From assembly GCA_030613605.1 (NCBI GenBank), contig JAUWLO010000084.1:1-8517 (forward strand): a DNA stretch of 8,517 nucleotides, read 5' to 3'. The DNA comes from Gammaproteobacteria bacterium. GTDB lineage: Bacteria > Pseudomonadota > Gammaproteobacteria > SZUA-152. A program made the position numbers and the translations under genes. Below are positions 1 through 6,973 of this stretch, in pieces; within the stretch, counting starts at the first letter, position 1, and each line of letters opens with the position of its first letter. The notes beneath the pieces are model-generated. The model was not told the origin of the DNA. It searched no databases and saw only the letters and a program-made list of their open reading frames with translations.

Positions 1-127
1 ATGGGTAGAGGCCGTCGCTTTCGCCTGGCTGGCAAGAGAAACTCTCGCCAATCGGCCTGGCAACGTTCCCGGCGTTACTGGCGCCAGCCACCCGGTGGTA
101 CTGGGCGGAATCTATCCTGCACCCTAA
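1..127 (+). CDS. anmK: anhydro-N-acetylmuramic acid kinase, C-terminal 41 residues (5' end outside window)
   Basis: The frame starting at base 2 reads WVEAVAFAWLARETL, continues through NVPGVTGASHPVVLGGIYP and stops with TAA at 125-127. I recognise this as the C-terminal end of AnmK: a WVEA-AFAWLA helix, then P-N-P-VTGA and VLG-IYP. AnmK phosphorylates and opens 1,6-anhydro-MurNAc during peptidoglycan recycling in the cytoplasm. Only the tail is visible, so the ATP-binding and catalytic residues cannot be checked. The gene converges on the citrate synthase gene, and the two stop codons overlap within a 4-bp shared stretch (124-127). That leaves no room for a terminator between them. In Pseudomonas, as I remember it, anmK lies next to erpA, which supports the call. 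A frame opening at base 1 on the same strand is a shadow of this one. Confidence 0.85.
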   Translation, partial: WVEAVAFAWLARETLANRPGNVPGVTGASHPVVLGGIYPAP

Positions 128-1299
128 CGTTTAATATCCCAACGCTGATCAAGAGGTTTGTAGTCTCTGGGTGGGTGGCCATTGTAGACCTGGGTGGGTC
201 GGAAAATTCGGTTATCAGATAGCTGCTCACGCCAATGGGCTAACCAACCCGCAGAACGGGAAATAGCAAAAATCGTCGTAAACTGATCAGGTGGAATTCC
301 CATTTCGTTGTAAAGAATACCAGAGTAAAAGTCCACGTTAGCGTATACGCCCTTGTGAGCCAGACGATCCTCGGCAACCTTTTCCACTTCCAGAGCAATT
401 TCCATCAGCGGGTTTACTTCACCGCCGCGAGCTTCCAGCAACTCTGACACAAGCCCCTGCAAGATAGTGGCTCGCGGATCCTTGGTTTTATACTCGCGGT
501 GGCCGAAACCCCAGATTACCTGCTTGTTGGCCAGCCTCTCATCTATATAGGCCTCTGCTTTATCAGGCGAACCAATCTCCTGCAGCATTTCCAGTACACG
601 CTGATTTGCGCCACCATGCAAAGGCCCGGACAGGGTTCCGACAGCCGCCGCAATCACACTGTAGGGGCTTGTCAGTGTTGATCCAGTTACCACTGCTGAA
701 AACGTTGATGCATTGATGGTGTGCTCTGCATGCAGGATCAGACACACATCCATTATTTTTGCCAACAAAGGATCTGCTTCCTCACGATTAAGCATATAAA
801 GAAAGTTTTCAGCATGACTAAGATCTGTACGCGGTACCGGAGGCTCATACCCATTACGCAAGTGCTGCCACATGGCAACGATGGAGCTCATCCGCGCAAT
901 AATTTTCACCGTCATGTTATGGATGTAATTCAGGTCTTCACAGATGTCTTTGCCACCGGACAGGCATTCAGTACCAGGATAAAACATCGCCAGACTGGAA
1001 ACTGCCGTCTGCAGCATATCCATGGGGTGCCCCACCGAAGGCAGGGTCTTCATTAATTCATTTATGTGGTATTTGATCTGACGGTTGTCCCGCAGCTGGG
1101 CATCAAACTCCGCCAGCGCGGCGGACGTCGGTAATTCACCGTCCAGCAACAACAGCGTGGTTTCCTCGAAGCTGCTGTGTTTGGCCAACTGCTCAATGGG
1201 ATAACCACGGTAATAGAGAACTCCCTTCTCACCGTCGATATCTGAGATATTGGATTTAGTGGCCGGTACTCCCGCAAGGCCTGGCAGGTATTCACTCAT
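124..1299 (-). CDS. gltA: citrate synthase (short, about 391-residue form)
   Basis: Condenses acetyl-CoA with oxaloacetate to citrate, the entry step of the TCA cycle, in the cytoplasm. The family signature GFGHREYKTKDPR is at residues 264-276. The catalytic triad is visible as His228 (GPLHGGAN), His267 (GFGHRE) and Asp323 (NVDFYSG), with the arginine-rich SRSAGWLAHWREQ following at 348-359. The ATG at 1299 has GGAG seven bases upstream. At 391 residues it is shorter than the E. coli GltA type (about 427), lacks that type's N-terminal extension, and resembles the short cyanobacterial or Gram-positive forms. The related enzyme 2-methylcitrate synthase (PrpC) has similar length and motifs. No prpB or prpD is in view, so citrate synthase is preferred. 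The 193-bp gap upstream (1300-1492) is AT-rich near the gene and may hold its promoter, but I see no clear consensus. Confidence 0.9.
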   Translation of the reverse strand: MSEYLPGLAGVPATKSNISDIDGEKGVLYYRGYPIEQLAKHSSFEETTLLLLDGELPTSAALAEFDAQLRDNRQIKYHINELMKTLPSVGHPMDMLQTAVSSLAMFYPGTECLSGGKDICEDLNYIHNMTVKIIARMSSIVAMWQHLRNGYEPPVPRTDLSHAENFLYMLNREEADPLLAKIMDVCLILHAEHTINASTFSAVVTGSTLTSPYSVIAAAVGTLSGPLHGGANQRVLEMLQEIGSPDKAEAYIDERLANKQVIWGFGHREYKTKDPRATILQGLVSELLEARGGEVNPLMEIALEVEKVAEDRLAHKGVYANVDFYSGILYNEMGIPPDQFTTIFAISRSAGWLAHWREQLSDNRIFRPTQVYNGHPPRDYKPLDQRWDIKR

Positions 1300-1492
1300 G
1301 GAGAATCTCCGCGATTCTTTTCTTTCTTTAAATTGATGAAAGTAATTATTAGTTAAAAGCTTGAATCCGCTAAGGATAACAAAGAACGGGCAACAAATTC
1401 GCCTCTCATTCCCTTCATGGACAGGTGGAAGCCTGAGTTGTTACAGAGAGAAACGGCTCAGCGGCAGGAAATATGAAGGTGGGAGACAGAAT

Positions 1493-1861
1493 CTAGATGG
1501 AAAATGAAGATCCACAACCACAGGTGGTGGTGGCATTGGGGTTGGAAATAACAAACTGAGCCCCGGCAAGGCCTTCCTTGTAATCAAGCTCGGCACCCAC
1601 CAGATACTGATAACTCATCGGATCGACCAGAAAGGTAACACCGTCTTTCTCAATGGCAGTATCGCCATCATTGATATTCTCGTCAAAAGTGAAGCCATAC
1701 TGAAAACCGGAACAACCACCACCCGTCACAAACACACGCAATTTCAGCGCAGCATTGTTCTCTTCCTCAATCAGCGCCTTTACCTTATCAGCGGCATTTT
1801 GGGTCACGGTCAACAAATCAGGCGTTTCTTCCATATTTTGGGCGGTGGTATCAGTGGGCAT
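1493..1861 (-). CDS. erpA: iron-sulfur cluster insertion protein ErpA (A-type carrier)
   Basis: A-type carrier that receives Fe-S clusters from the scaffold machinery and hands them to apo-proteins in the cytoplasm. The 122-residue protein shows the HesB/IscA/ErpA fold signature. The three conserved cysteines are Cys50 in GGGCSGFQYGF and Cys114 and Cys116 in the C-terminal TTCGCGSSF. The NPNA motif just before the CGC pair is typical of the family. The ErpA assignment over IscA rests on the short N-terminal extension, the NPNATTTCGCGSSF tail and the neighbourhood; no isc genes are near. GGAAGAG lies nine bases before the ATG at 1861, supporting this start. Met10 is a possible shorter start. 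It follows bactofilin after a 99-bp gap and could be co-transcribed with it. No clear terminator is seen downstream. Confidence 0.92.
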   Translation of the reverse strand: MPTDTTAQNMEETPDLLTVTQNAADKVKALIEEENNAALKLRVFVTGGGCSGFQYGFTFDENINDGDTAIEKDGVTFLVDPMSYQYLVGAELDYKEGLAGAQFVISNPNATTTCGCGSSFSI

Positions 1862-1960
1862 ATCGCGATTCTCTTCCAGGGTATTCTGACGTTAACTAAA
1901 TATAGCTTTCCCGGATCAATATTAGCAAGTCCTAAAGTGTCCCATTTCCTAGTATTTTTG

Positions 1961-2422
1961 TCAAGAATTGCTGCTATCAACAACCCCGCCCGACACCCTT
2001 CCTGTAACAAGAGTCGCCGCTGGCTCCGGTTTTTTGGTTTCTACTGGTTTGTCTTTCTGATGCACCAGATTGCCGTTAACCTCGGCACCCATGGCCATTT
2101 CAATAAGATTGTAATAGACGTTGCCGTTGACCCGTGCCGCAGGAGCCAGCTCTATATGCTCAGAAGCATAAACATCGCCTTCCACGGAACCATTGAGCAC
2201 TAAATTATGGACTCGCACCTCACCCTCAATGCGACCTCCTTCACTCATGGTCAGCATAGAGTGCTCGCCCTTGGCAATAACATTGCCTTTCACCACACCA
2301 TCGATATGCAGCCCATCCTTAAAATGCACGTCACCACGCAGCTCGGTACCACTGCCAATGAGGGTATCAATTTGCGAATTACGCTTGTTCTTATTACTAC
2401 TTTTCTTGCTACGTGAAAACAT
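1961..2422 (-). CDS. bactofilin family protein (polymer-forming cytoskeletal, DUF583/CcmA)
   Basis: Bactofilins polymerise without nucleotide into filaments that scaffold envelope or cell-shape enzymes. This 153-residue protein has a short basic N-terminal tail rich in Lys and Ser (residues 3-14). A central beta-helix region follows (about 18-120) with repeated short rungs of the type I-[DEN]-G-x-V-x-G-x-V, for example IDGVVKGNV, LNGSVEGDV and VNGNV. The C-terminal tail from about 121 is polar, with Lys, Pro and Ser, and probably disordered. This tail-core-tail layout and the length match the family. AAGGAG lies ten bases before the ATG at 2422. It sits between the DUF6776-like gene (119-bp gap) and erpA. 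Its partner in this organism cannot be told from sequence. The neighbouring single-pass coiled-coil protein is a natural candidate, which is inference. Confidence 0.88.
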   Translation of the reverse strand: MFSRSKKSSNKNKRNSQIDTLIGSGTELRGDVHFKDGLHIDGVVKGNVIAKGEHSMLTMSEGGRIEGEVRVHNLVLNGSVEGDVYASEHIELAPAARVNGNVYYNLIEMAMGAEVNGNLVHQKDKPVETKKPEPAATLVTGRVSGGVVDSSNS

Positions 2423-2541
2423 GAGATGTTAACTCCTTAAATAATATCCACGGGGATCTCGATAACTCTTAACAACAACGGCTCACCGGCTTTTTACCTG
2501 AGACCCACAGATACAATTTCAGGCCGTAAAATGGTTGCTGT

Positions 2542-3258
2542 TCAACTAACAATATCCGGCCAATCAAAGGTTTTCTTGAGCCGGGTCAGGCCTTTTCCGC
2601 TGGGAACCACGTCAACGACAACCCGTGAGGGTAAAAAACCCTCCGGCAGCACGATTTCCCCTTCGATATTCTGGAAGTACTTAAATCGTAGTTTAAGTTT
2701 ATCCAGGGCGCCACCAGTAACCTTGTATAGAGTGAGTTCCACCTGGGCACCATCCTGAACACCCTCAAAGGCCACCCGCGCATACCCCTTAATTAGACGG
2801 GTATTGCTCTTCATTTGGGTCATAACCAGCTTAAAACGATAAGCTCGATCCTCGCCAATACGGGATACCCGAAAATCCGCAATATTCAGACCGCTAGCGG
2901 TTTCCGTTGGCGACACAATACCCCGGTAAAAGGCCACTTCTTCCTTAAGTTCCAGCATTTCATCCTGAGCCTGTTTAAGAGACCGTTCGACGCCACCGTA
3001 ACCTTTCTTGTCGATCTGGCCGGCACGCTCAAGCACAGCAACGCGTTCACGTTGCCTTTTAATGCCCGCACGCGCTAGCGTCAGCTCACCCCTCAAGGCG
3101 TCGCGTTCAGCCAGCACATTATCGTAATCAAATCCGGCGCGAGAATGTCCATACTGAAACACCCACCAGGCAACTAAAACGAGACCCAAAACAGCTACCG
3201 CAATTTTAGCGCGATGCTTCCATGGATGATGTGACTTGATAATCAGTTTTGAGGACAT
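2542..3258 (-). CDS. single-pass inner-membrane coiled-coil protein, DUF6776-like
   Basis: A 238-residue protein of unknown function. It has a short basic cytoplasmic start and one strongly hydrophobic segment at about residues 18-35 (IAVAVLGLVLVAWWVF). A charged, heptad-like helical region at about 47-112, rich in Leu, Glu, Arg and Lys, is probably a coiled coil. A C-terminal domain of about 120 residues with alternating hydrophobic strands faces the periplasm. The family name comes from my memory of proteins encoded between argC and bactofilin in Gammaproteobacteria. The start at 3258 is the first ATG after the argC stop, 39 bp away. I see no strong ribosome-binding site, so translation may depend on coupling to argC. 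The gene fixes the conserved order argC, this gene, bactofilin, erpA. A role with bactofilin at the envelope is plausible but unproven. Confidence 0.75.
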   Translation of the reverse strand: MSSKLIIKSHHPWKHRAKIAVAVLGLVLVAWWVFQYGHSRAGFDYDNVLAERDALRGELTLARAGIKRQRERVAVLERAGQIDKKGYGGVERSLKQAQDEMLELKEEVAFYRGIVSPTETASGLNIADFRVSRIGEDRAYRFKLVMTQMKSNTRLIKGYARVAFEGVQDGAQVELTLYKVTGGALDKLKLRFKYFQNIEGEIVLPEGFLPSRVVVDVVPSGKGLTRLKKTFDWPDIVS

Positions 3259-3297
3259 TTTATGTCTGTAATTTTTTGTTACTTTAACTTAGTAGCA

Positions 3298-4350
3298 CTA
3301 TGGCACTAGTGCAATATTGGTCAAGCCTGTCGTTTCCGGCAGATCAAACATGATGTTCATGTTCTGCACTGCCTGGCCAGCGGCCCCCTTCACCAGGTTA
3401 TCAATCACCGAGAGAATCACCACGGTATCGCCACCCTGCGGCCGATGAATAGCGATACGACAGGTATTGGCACCCTTTACGCTACGGGTTTCCGGATGAG
3501 ATCCCGCAGGCAACACATCCACAAACGGCTCATTTTCATAAGATTGCTCATATAACGTCTGCAGTTCAGCATCAGTTCCTGTATTGCTCGAAATAAGCGT
3601 TGCATACAGTGTTGCATGAATACCCCGCAGCATAGGCGTCAAATGCGGTACAAACGTCAGCCCCACATCCTTGCCTGCGGCGCCTGTAGCAAGAGTCAAA
3701 CCCTGCCGTATCTCCGGCCAGTGCCGATGACCCGGCACTCCGTAGGCCTTGAAACTTTCACTGGTTTCACACAACAACGTTGCCACGCTGGCCTGCCGGC
3801 CGGCACCGCTAACACCGGATTTACAATCCGCAATCAGCCGCGAGGTATCCACCAGGCCTTTATTGATCAATGGCAACAAACCTAACTGCACCGCCGTAGG
3901 ATAACAACCGGGATTAGCCCCCAACCGTGCTTTGGCAATGGCATCGCGATTCACTTCTGGCAAACCGTAAACAGCCTCTGCCAACAAGTCCGTGCACCCA
4001 TGTGGCATTCCATACCATTCTGCCCACACTTCGGGATCTTTTAATCTAAAATCAGCAGCAAGGTCGATAACTTTTACACCTGCGGCCAACAACTCCGGTA
4101 CCGATTGCATCGCCACACCATTAGGGGTGGCGAAAAAAACCAGGTCACAGGCGTTTAAGGTTTTTGGGTCTGGCGCAGCAAACTCCAGATCAACGTGTCC
4201 ACGCAGATTGGGGAACAGTTCATCAACCCGAGTGCCAGCCTCGGAGCGTGAGGTAATCACCGATAATTCCACTTCAGGATGCGAGGCTAACAGACGCAGT
4301 AACTCCACGCCCGTGTATCCCGTTCCGCCCACTATGCCGACTTTCACCAT
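3298..4350 (-). CDS. argC: N-acetyl-gamma-glutamyl-phosphate reductase
   Basis: Third step of arginine biosynthesis: NADPH-dependent reduction of N-acetylglutamyl phosphate to the semialdehyde, in the cytoplasm. At 350 residues it has the usual family length. The NADP-binding loop GGTGYTG is at residues 8-14. The nucleophilic cysteine is Cys149 in GANPGCYPTA, and the catalytic histidine motif GHRHWPEI is at 207-214. The frame is open to a TTG at 4356, but the ATG at 4350 gives the standard MVKVGIVGG start and has GGAG ten bases upstream, so I chose the ATG. It heads the minus-strand block argC, DUF6776-like, bactofilin, erpA. It is separated from the porin gene upstream by a terminator at 4537-4564, so its promoter probably lies between 4370 and 4536. 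Confidence 0.95.
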   Translation of the reverse strand: MVKVGIVGGTGYTGVELLRLLASHPEVELSVITSRSEAGTRVDELFPNLRGHVDLEFAAPDPKTLNACDLVFFATPNGVAMQSVPELLAAGVKVIDLAADFRLKDPEVWAEWYGMPHGCTDLLAEAVYGLPEVNRDAIAKARLGANPGCYPTAVQLGLLPLINKGLVDTSRLIADCKSGVSGAGRQASVATLLCETSESFKAYGVPGHRHWPEIRQGLTLATGAAGKDVGLTFVPHLTPMLRGIHATLYATLISSNTGTDAELQTLYEQSYENEPFVDVLPAGSHPETRSVKGANTCRIAIHRPQGGDTVVILSVIDNLVKGAAGQAVQNMNIMFDLPETTGLTNIALVP

Positions 4351-4479
4351 GTTCAAACTGCTCCGTAAATCACTGAACAGCTAATGGTAAGGGCTTGAGG
4401 CTCAAAGCGGAAGGGTAGAAAAACTTTTATTTGTGCTCCACAGCACTTAAAGCCCCGAGGGTATAAGAACAGTCGCTCC

Positions 4480-4520
4480 GCACATCCATGTGCTCTCACG
4501 ACACTTGTACATCCTATACA
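4480..4520 (-). repeat. two small hairpins with GGA in the minus-strand loop, upstream of argC
   Basis: Two short inverted repeats lie between the porin terminator and argC. The first is GCACAT-CC-ATGTGC (4480-4493), a perfect 6-bp stem. On the minus strand it reads GCACATGGATGTGC, placing GGA at the tip. The second is TGTA-CATCCTA-TACA (4506-4520), whose minus strand also carries GGA in the loop. If the argC transcript starts upstream of them they would form leader stem-loops. GGA in a loop, preceded by ACA and followed by TGT, resembles the CsrA/RsmA recognition element. That link is inference only. Confidence 0.45.
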
Positions 4521-4536
4521 TCGTCCAGTTCAAAAA

Positions 4537-4564
4537 AAAGCCCCGATCCAAAGATCGGGGCTTT
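4537..4564 (-). terminator. Rho-independent terminator of the porin gene
   Basis: A perfect 12-bp stem AAAGCCCCGATC / GATCGGGGCTTT encloses a CAAA loop (4549-4552). On the minus strand the GC-rich stem is followed by a run of eight T residues (4539-4532), the classical intrinsic terminator layout. It lies about 50 bp downstream of the porin stop codon. On the plus strand the flank is only CTTTAGTTT, so it is mainly a minus-strand terminator. It separates the porin unit from the argC unit. Confidence 0.93.
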
Positions 4565-4570
4565 AGTTTC

Positions 4571-4585
4571 AGGCCATCCTGGCCT
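4571..4585 (-). repeat. small perfect hairpin AGGCCA-TCC-TGGCCT in the porin 3' untranslated region
   Basis: A perfect 6-bp stem with a 3-base loop lies between the porin stop and the terminator. On the transcribed (minus) strand the loop is GGA, as in the two hairpins upstream of argC. It would form the penultimate stem-loop of the porin transcript. It could stabilise the 3' end or bind an RNA-binding protein; neither is shown. Confidence 0.5.
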
Positions 4586-4614
4586 TACTTAATATTTCCA
4601 GTTCTAAGCAACGC

Positions 4615-6072
4615 TTAGAAAATGTGGCGTAACTGAATTCCATAACGTTTGCCAACTGTGTGCAGGTTGTTATTTGGATTACCACCTGCAGCCGGAGAAG
4701 GACATTCGCCAGAATTAAAATCACGATCCATGACATTCATCGTCAAACGTGTTTTACGGTTGATATGATACTGAGCACCCAACGTTATAGTCTTGAAGGT
4801 AAACTCAAAGGCACATGGTCCCGCAAGCTTCTTAGCATCTGTCAAACGATTGTAAACATCATAACGAGCATCAACTTCCCACTTGGTTTTTGGAATTTGA
4901 TAACCGCCTTCAATGTACCAGCCATCTGATTCACCTTCACGACCATCAGCAAGTAAAGGACGTGCTTCGCCTGGGGCCGCAATGGCGCCGGGTGCAGTAA
5001 TTGTGAAAGTTGGATTATCCGGTCCCAGGAAAATCATACCTTCACCCTTGAGATATTCTGCTGTGAACCGTATTCCTTTGCGGTTGTACTTTACACCCAG
5101 ACCAGAACGAGTACGGTCGTACTCCGTTTCACCAGCTGGTTCAGGATCAGCGCCCGCACCGGCAGGGAATGGCACAGCAGGGTTCTGCAACGTGCGTTTA
5201 CCCGCCTGATGCCAGGCGAACATCTTCAGACCCTGACGAAAAGGTCCCTTGCCTGCGAATACCTTTTCAGAAGACCAGTAAAAGTAACGATCCAGATTTT
5301 CATCATTGTCATTGAAGTTCACGCCATTACCATTACCAATCATGAAGGCATAGGTGTGTTCCCAGTCTTTCTGCTTGAACATATCAAACACCTGGAGGCC
5401 GACATCACGAAAGGCTCCAACAGGCTGATCAAACCGATTAAATCGGCTTTCACTATTACCATCTGTATAAGCAAAACCAACTTCATTATTCCGGTTTTCG
5501 GTATATACCTTGTTAGGATAACGTTCCAGCATCAACTGGTTGGCCACCTGGGTGAACTCAATATAATCAAACACATGAATGGCCTGATAACCTTCTTCAA
5601 AGGTTGGCACCTTGAAAGCACCCATCCGAATGCGCGCACCCTTAATTTGATTCAGGGTAATACTGGCATCCGTCATTTTCACTGAGCTGCCGCCACCATG
5701 GGTAATGCCGTTGTTGGCGTATTCCGCCAGGATAAAGTAGTTAACCTTACCGTCTAATGGCATACCCTGACCACGAGCACCGATACGGGCACGAAAGGCA
5801 CTAAAACCTTTCTGTGACTCTAAATCAGGCTGAAGCAGTTTAGGGGGAACATATTCATAGTTGTTGCCAGGGGTTCCCACATACTTGTTTTTATCACTAT
5901 CGTCTATCTTGTAGTTGGTTTCGATGAATCCCCACATCTTCATCCGACCTGCGGCTGAAGTGGGCTCAGTCCCCTGTAACATGGTCCAGTTTGCTGCCTC
6001 GACCTGCATGGTTGCAGCCATTCCGCCTGCACATGCCATGGCCAGGGCAACCTTTTTCATTGCCATCTTCAT
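4615..6072 (-). CDS. outer-membrane porin (beta-barrel, secreted)
   Basis: A 485-residue outer-membrane beta-barrel protein. Residues 1-26 form a Sec signal peptide: lysines at 2, 6 and 7, a hydrophobic Ala-rich core, and probable cleavage at VEA-A before ANWTML. The mature protein shows alternating strands rich in Tyr, Phe and Gly, such as MKMWGFIETNY, FRARIGARG and YFILAEYANNG. It ends in RHIF with a C-terminal Phe, the usual recognition signal for barrel assembly. About 480 residues fits a 16-18-stranded porin, possibly near the OprP/Porin_O_P type. The substrate cannot be told. Two mature cysteines, in PCAFEF and GECPSP near the C-terminus, could pair. GGGAGGAG sits five bases before the ATG at 6072, a strong ribosome-binding site. 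Met3 and Met5 are alternative starts. It follows the DsrE-like gene by 154 bp and ends at a strong terminator. Confidence 0.85.
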   Translation of the reverse strand: MKMAMKKVALAMACAGGMAATMQVEAANWTMLQGTEPTSAAGRMKMWGFIETNYKIDDSDKNKYVGTPGNNYEYVPPKLLQPDLESQKGFSAFRARIGARGQGMPLDGKVNYFILAEYANNGITHGGGSSVKMTDASITLNQIKGARIRMGAFKVPTFEEGYQAIHVFDYIEFTQVANQLMLERYPNKVYTENRNNEVGFAYTDGNSESRFNRFDQPVGAFRDVGLQVFDMFKQKDWEHTYAFMIGNGNGVNFNDNDENLDRYFYWSSEKVFAGKGPFRQGLKMFAWHQAGKRTLQNPAVPFPAGAGADPEPAGETEYDRTRSGLGVKYNRKGIRFTAEYLKGEGMIFLGPDNPTFTITAPGAIAAPGEARPLLADGREGESDGWYIEGGYQIPKTKWEVDARYDVYNRLTDAKKLAGPCAFEFTFKTITLGAQYHINRKTRLTMNVMDRDFNSGECPSPAAGGNPNNNLHTVGKRYGIQLRHIF

Positions 6073-6130
6073 TAAAACTCCTCCCTAGGATTTTTATTAT
6101 ATTTCTATATTATTTTTTAGTTACGTGCTT

Positions 6131-6160
6131 TTTTTACATTAAGCGCTGCTTATTTTTCAA
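6131..6160 (-). promoter_or_regulatory. possible sigma-70 promoter for the porin gene
   Basis: On the minus strand TTGAAA (6160-6155) is followed after 18 bases by TAAAAA (6136-6131), about 60 bp before the porin start. The -35 box matches five of six consensus bases; the -10 box matches only four of six. The whole 6073-6190 stretch is very AT-rich, so chance matches are expected and this call is weak. Read-through from the DsrE-like gene is an equally likely source of transcript. Confidence 0.25.
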
Positions 6161-6198
6161 CGCCTTTTTCTGGTTCTGCTTTACTATCCTGTTCAGCC

Positions 6199-6239
6199 TA
6201 TGGCTTAACCGATTATGGTTTAACCCTTATGGCTTAACT
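6199..6239 (-). repeat. three tandem copies of a 12-bp unit at the 3' end of the DsrE-like gene
   Basis: On the plus strand the unit TATGGCTTAACC appears at 6199-6210, as TATGGTTTAACC at 6214-6225, and as TATGGCTTAACT at 6228-6239, spaced 15 and 14 bp apart. On the coding (minus) strand each copy contains GTTAARCCATAR, which spells Val-Lys-Pro-stop. The first of these is the real end of the DsrE-like gene. The other two look like duplicated copies of the gene's last codons. Confidence 0.7.
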
Positions 6240-6679
6240 AATGTGTAACCGTCTTCTGTCACCAGCTTGACGATACGCACAACACCAGGACCTTGAGACG
6301 TGGCATTTTTGTTCAGCGCAGGTTTGTGTCCCAACTTTTTAGCCATATTATTTACAGTGTTTGAACAAGCGTAAAACTGCACGCCGCTTGAAGCCAGACC
6401 CTGGATGCGGCCACTATTTGCATTGTCTTCAAACAACAGACGAAGACCTGGACCAAAAGCAACAATCTCAACGGCAACATTATCAACACCGTATTCTTTA
6501 ATGATGTTGTTAGCGACGTTTAAGACGAGGGTTTGTTTAAAAGGATTGGGATCAGAAATCTGCAGAACAATTTTCTTTGAGGCGAAAGGTTTGTCTGCCG
6601 CAACTGCAAACTGCATTCCCCCTGCGATCAGAGCAAGCGCTACGAGCATTGCTGACCATTTGGTTGTGTACTTAAGCAT
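6227..6679 (-). CDS. secreted DsrE/DsrF-like family protein
   Basis: A 150-residue protein with a Sec signal peptide: KYTTKW start, hydrophobic core at about 9-25, probable cleavage after AVAA near residue 28. The mature part of about 120 residues has the DsrE-like alpha/beta pattern. A strand KKIVLQISD is followed by an amphipathic helix, then VAVEIVAFGPGLRLLF, then VQFYACSNTV with a single cysteine, Cys105. That cysteine is in the position that carries sulfur in DsrE and TusD relatives. Cytoplasmic family members act in sulfur relay. Exported versions like this one occur in many proteobacteria and their role is not settled. AGGAG lies seven bases before the ATG at 6679. The gene stands between a multihaem cytochrome region (upstream, 425-bp gap) and the porin (downstream, 154-bp gap), all on the same strand. 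A periplasmic sulfur-related job is possible but inferred. Confidence 0.8.
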   Translation of the reverse strand: MLKYTTKWSAMLVALALIAGGMQFAVAADKPFASKKIVLQISDPNPFKQTLVLNVANNIIKEYGVDNVAVEIVAFGPGLRLLFEDNANSGRIQGLASSGVQFYACSNTVNNMAKKLGHKPALNKNATSQGPGVVRIVKLVTEDGYTLVKP

Positions 6680-6755
6680 TACATTTCTCCTGGTTAAATA
6701 TTAATCGCACCTTCTCACTTCCCCTCTATTCCATAAAAAAAGAAGAAGTAGAGAA

Positions 6756-6788
6756 TAATGAACAACTTATATACTAATATGTTCATTA
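6756..6788. promoter_or_regulatory. 9-bp perfect inverted repeat, possible operator upstream of the DsrE-like gene
   Basis: TAATGAACA (6756-6764) and TGTTCATTA (6780-6788) are exact inverted copies separated by a 15-bp AT-only-but-two spacer (acttatatactaata). The centre is about 93 bp upstream of the DsrE-like start codon. Arms of nine with 24 bp between their equivalent bases fit a dimeric regulator binding two helical turns apart. The spacer holds TATATAAGT-like sequence on the minus strand that could be part of a promoter. No regulator is named by the sequence. Confidence 0.45.
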
Positions 6789-6799
6789 GTGCCGGAAAA

Positions 6800-6828
6800 C
6801 CGACCACCGAACTATCTTATGGGGTCGG
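6800..6828 (-). terminator. weak possible terminator of the cytochrome transcript
   Basis: On the minus strand CCGACC (6828-6823) and GGTCGG (6805-6800) can pair across a 17-base loop and are followed directly by TTTT. The stem is short and the loop long, so strength is doubtful. It lies downstream of the MITE-like element relative to cytochrome transcription, as expected if the element landed between the cytochrome stop and its old terminator. Confidence 0.3.
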
Positions 6829-6891
6829 AGTCATGTCAACCCTTTATCCCAGGAACCGCGATTAATTGCGGCGCATAGCACAAACTCTTAT

Positions 6892-6962
6892 TTCGTATAG
6901 CTATATGAAAATACTCGACAGACCTACGGGTATGTCTGTGCATTTTCATTACGCTATCCGAA
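6892..6962. repeat. long imperfect hairpin inside the MITE-like element
   Basis: Successive pairing blocks nest around a 10-base loop. TTCGTATAGC (6892-6901) pairs with GCTATCCGAA (6953-6962) at nine of ten positions, ATGAAAAT (6905-6912) with ATTTTCAT (6942-6949), and ACAGAC (6918-6923) with GTCTGT (6934-6939). The arms are 32 and 29 bases. Such a structure is usual in non-coding mobile repeats and could fold as RNA from either strand. Confidence 0.7.
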
Positions 6963-6973
6963 TCAATATGACG

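Noticed and set aside
1..222. A 73-residue plus-strand open frame beginning at base 1
   Set aside because: It is an out-of-frame shadow. The frame one base later gives a recognisable AnmK C-terminus ending at 127.
1799..2203. A 134-residue plus-strand frame across erpA and bactofilin
   Set aside because: It is antisense to two well-supported genes and has no recognisable domain.
3298..4356. argC starting at TTG 4356
   Set aside because: The ATG two codons later gives the standard MVKVGIVGG start with a well placed GGAG.
4390..4408. Short palindrome TTGAGGCTCAA in the argC leader
   Set aside because: It is a five-base stem with a one-base centre, too short to separate from chance or to call an operator.
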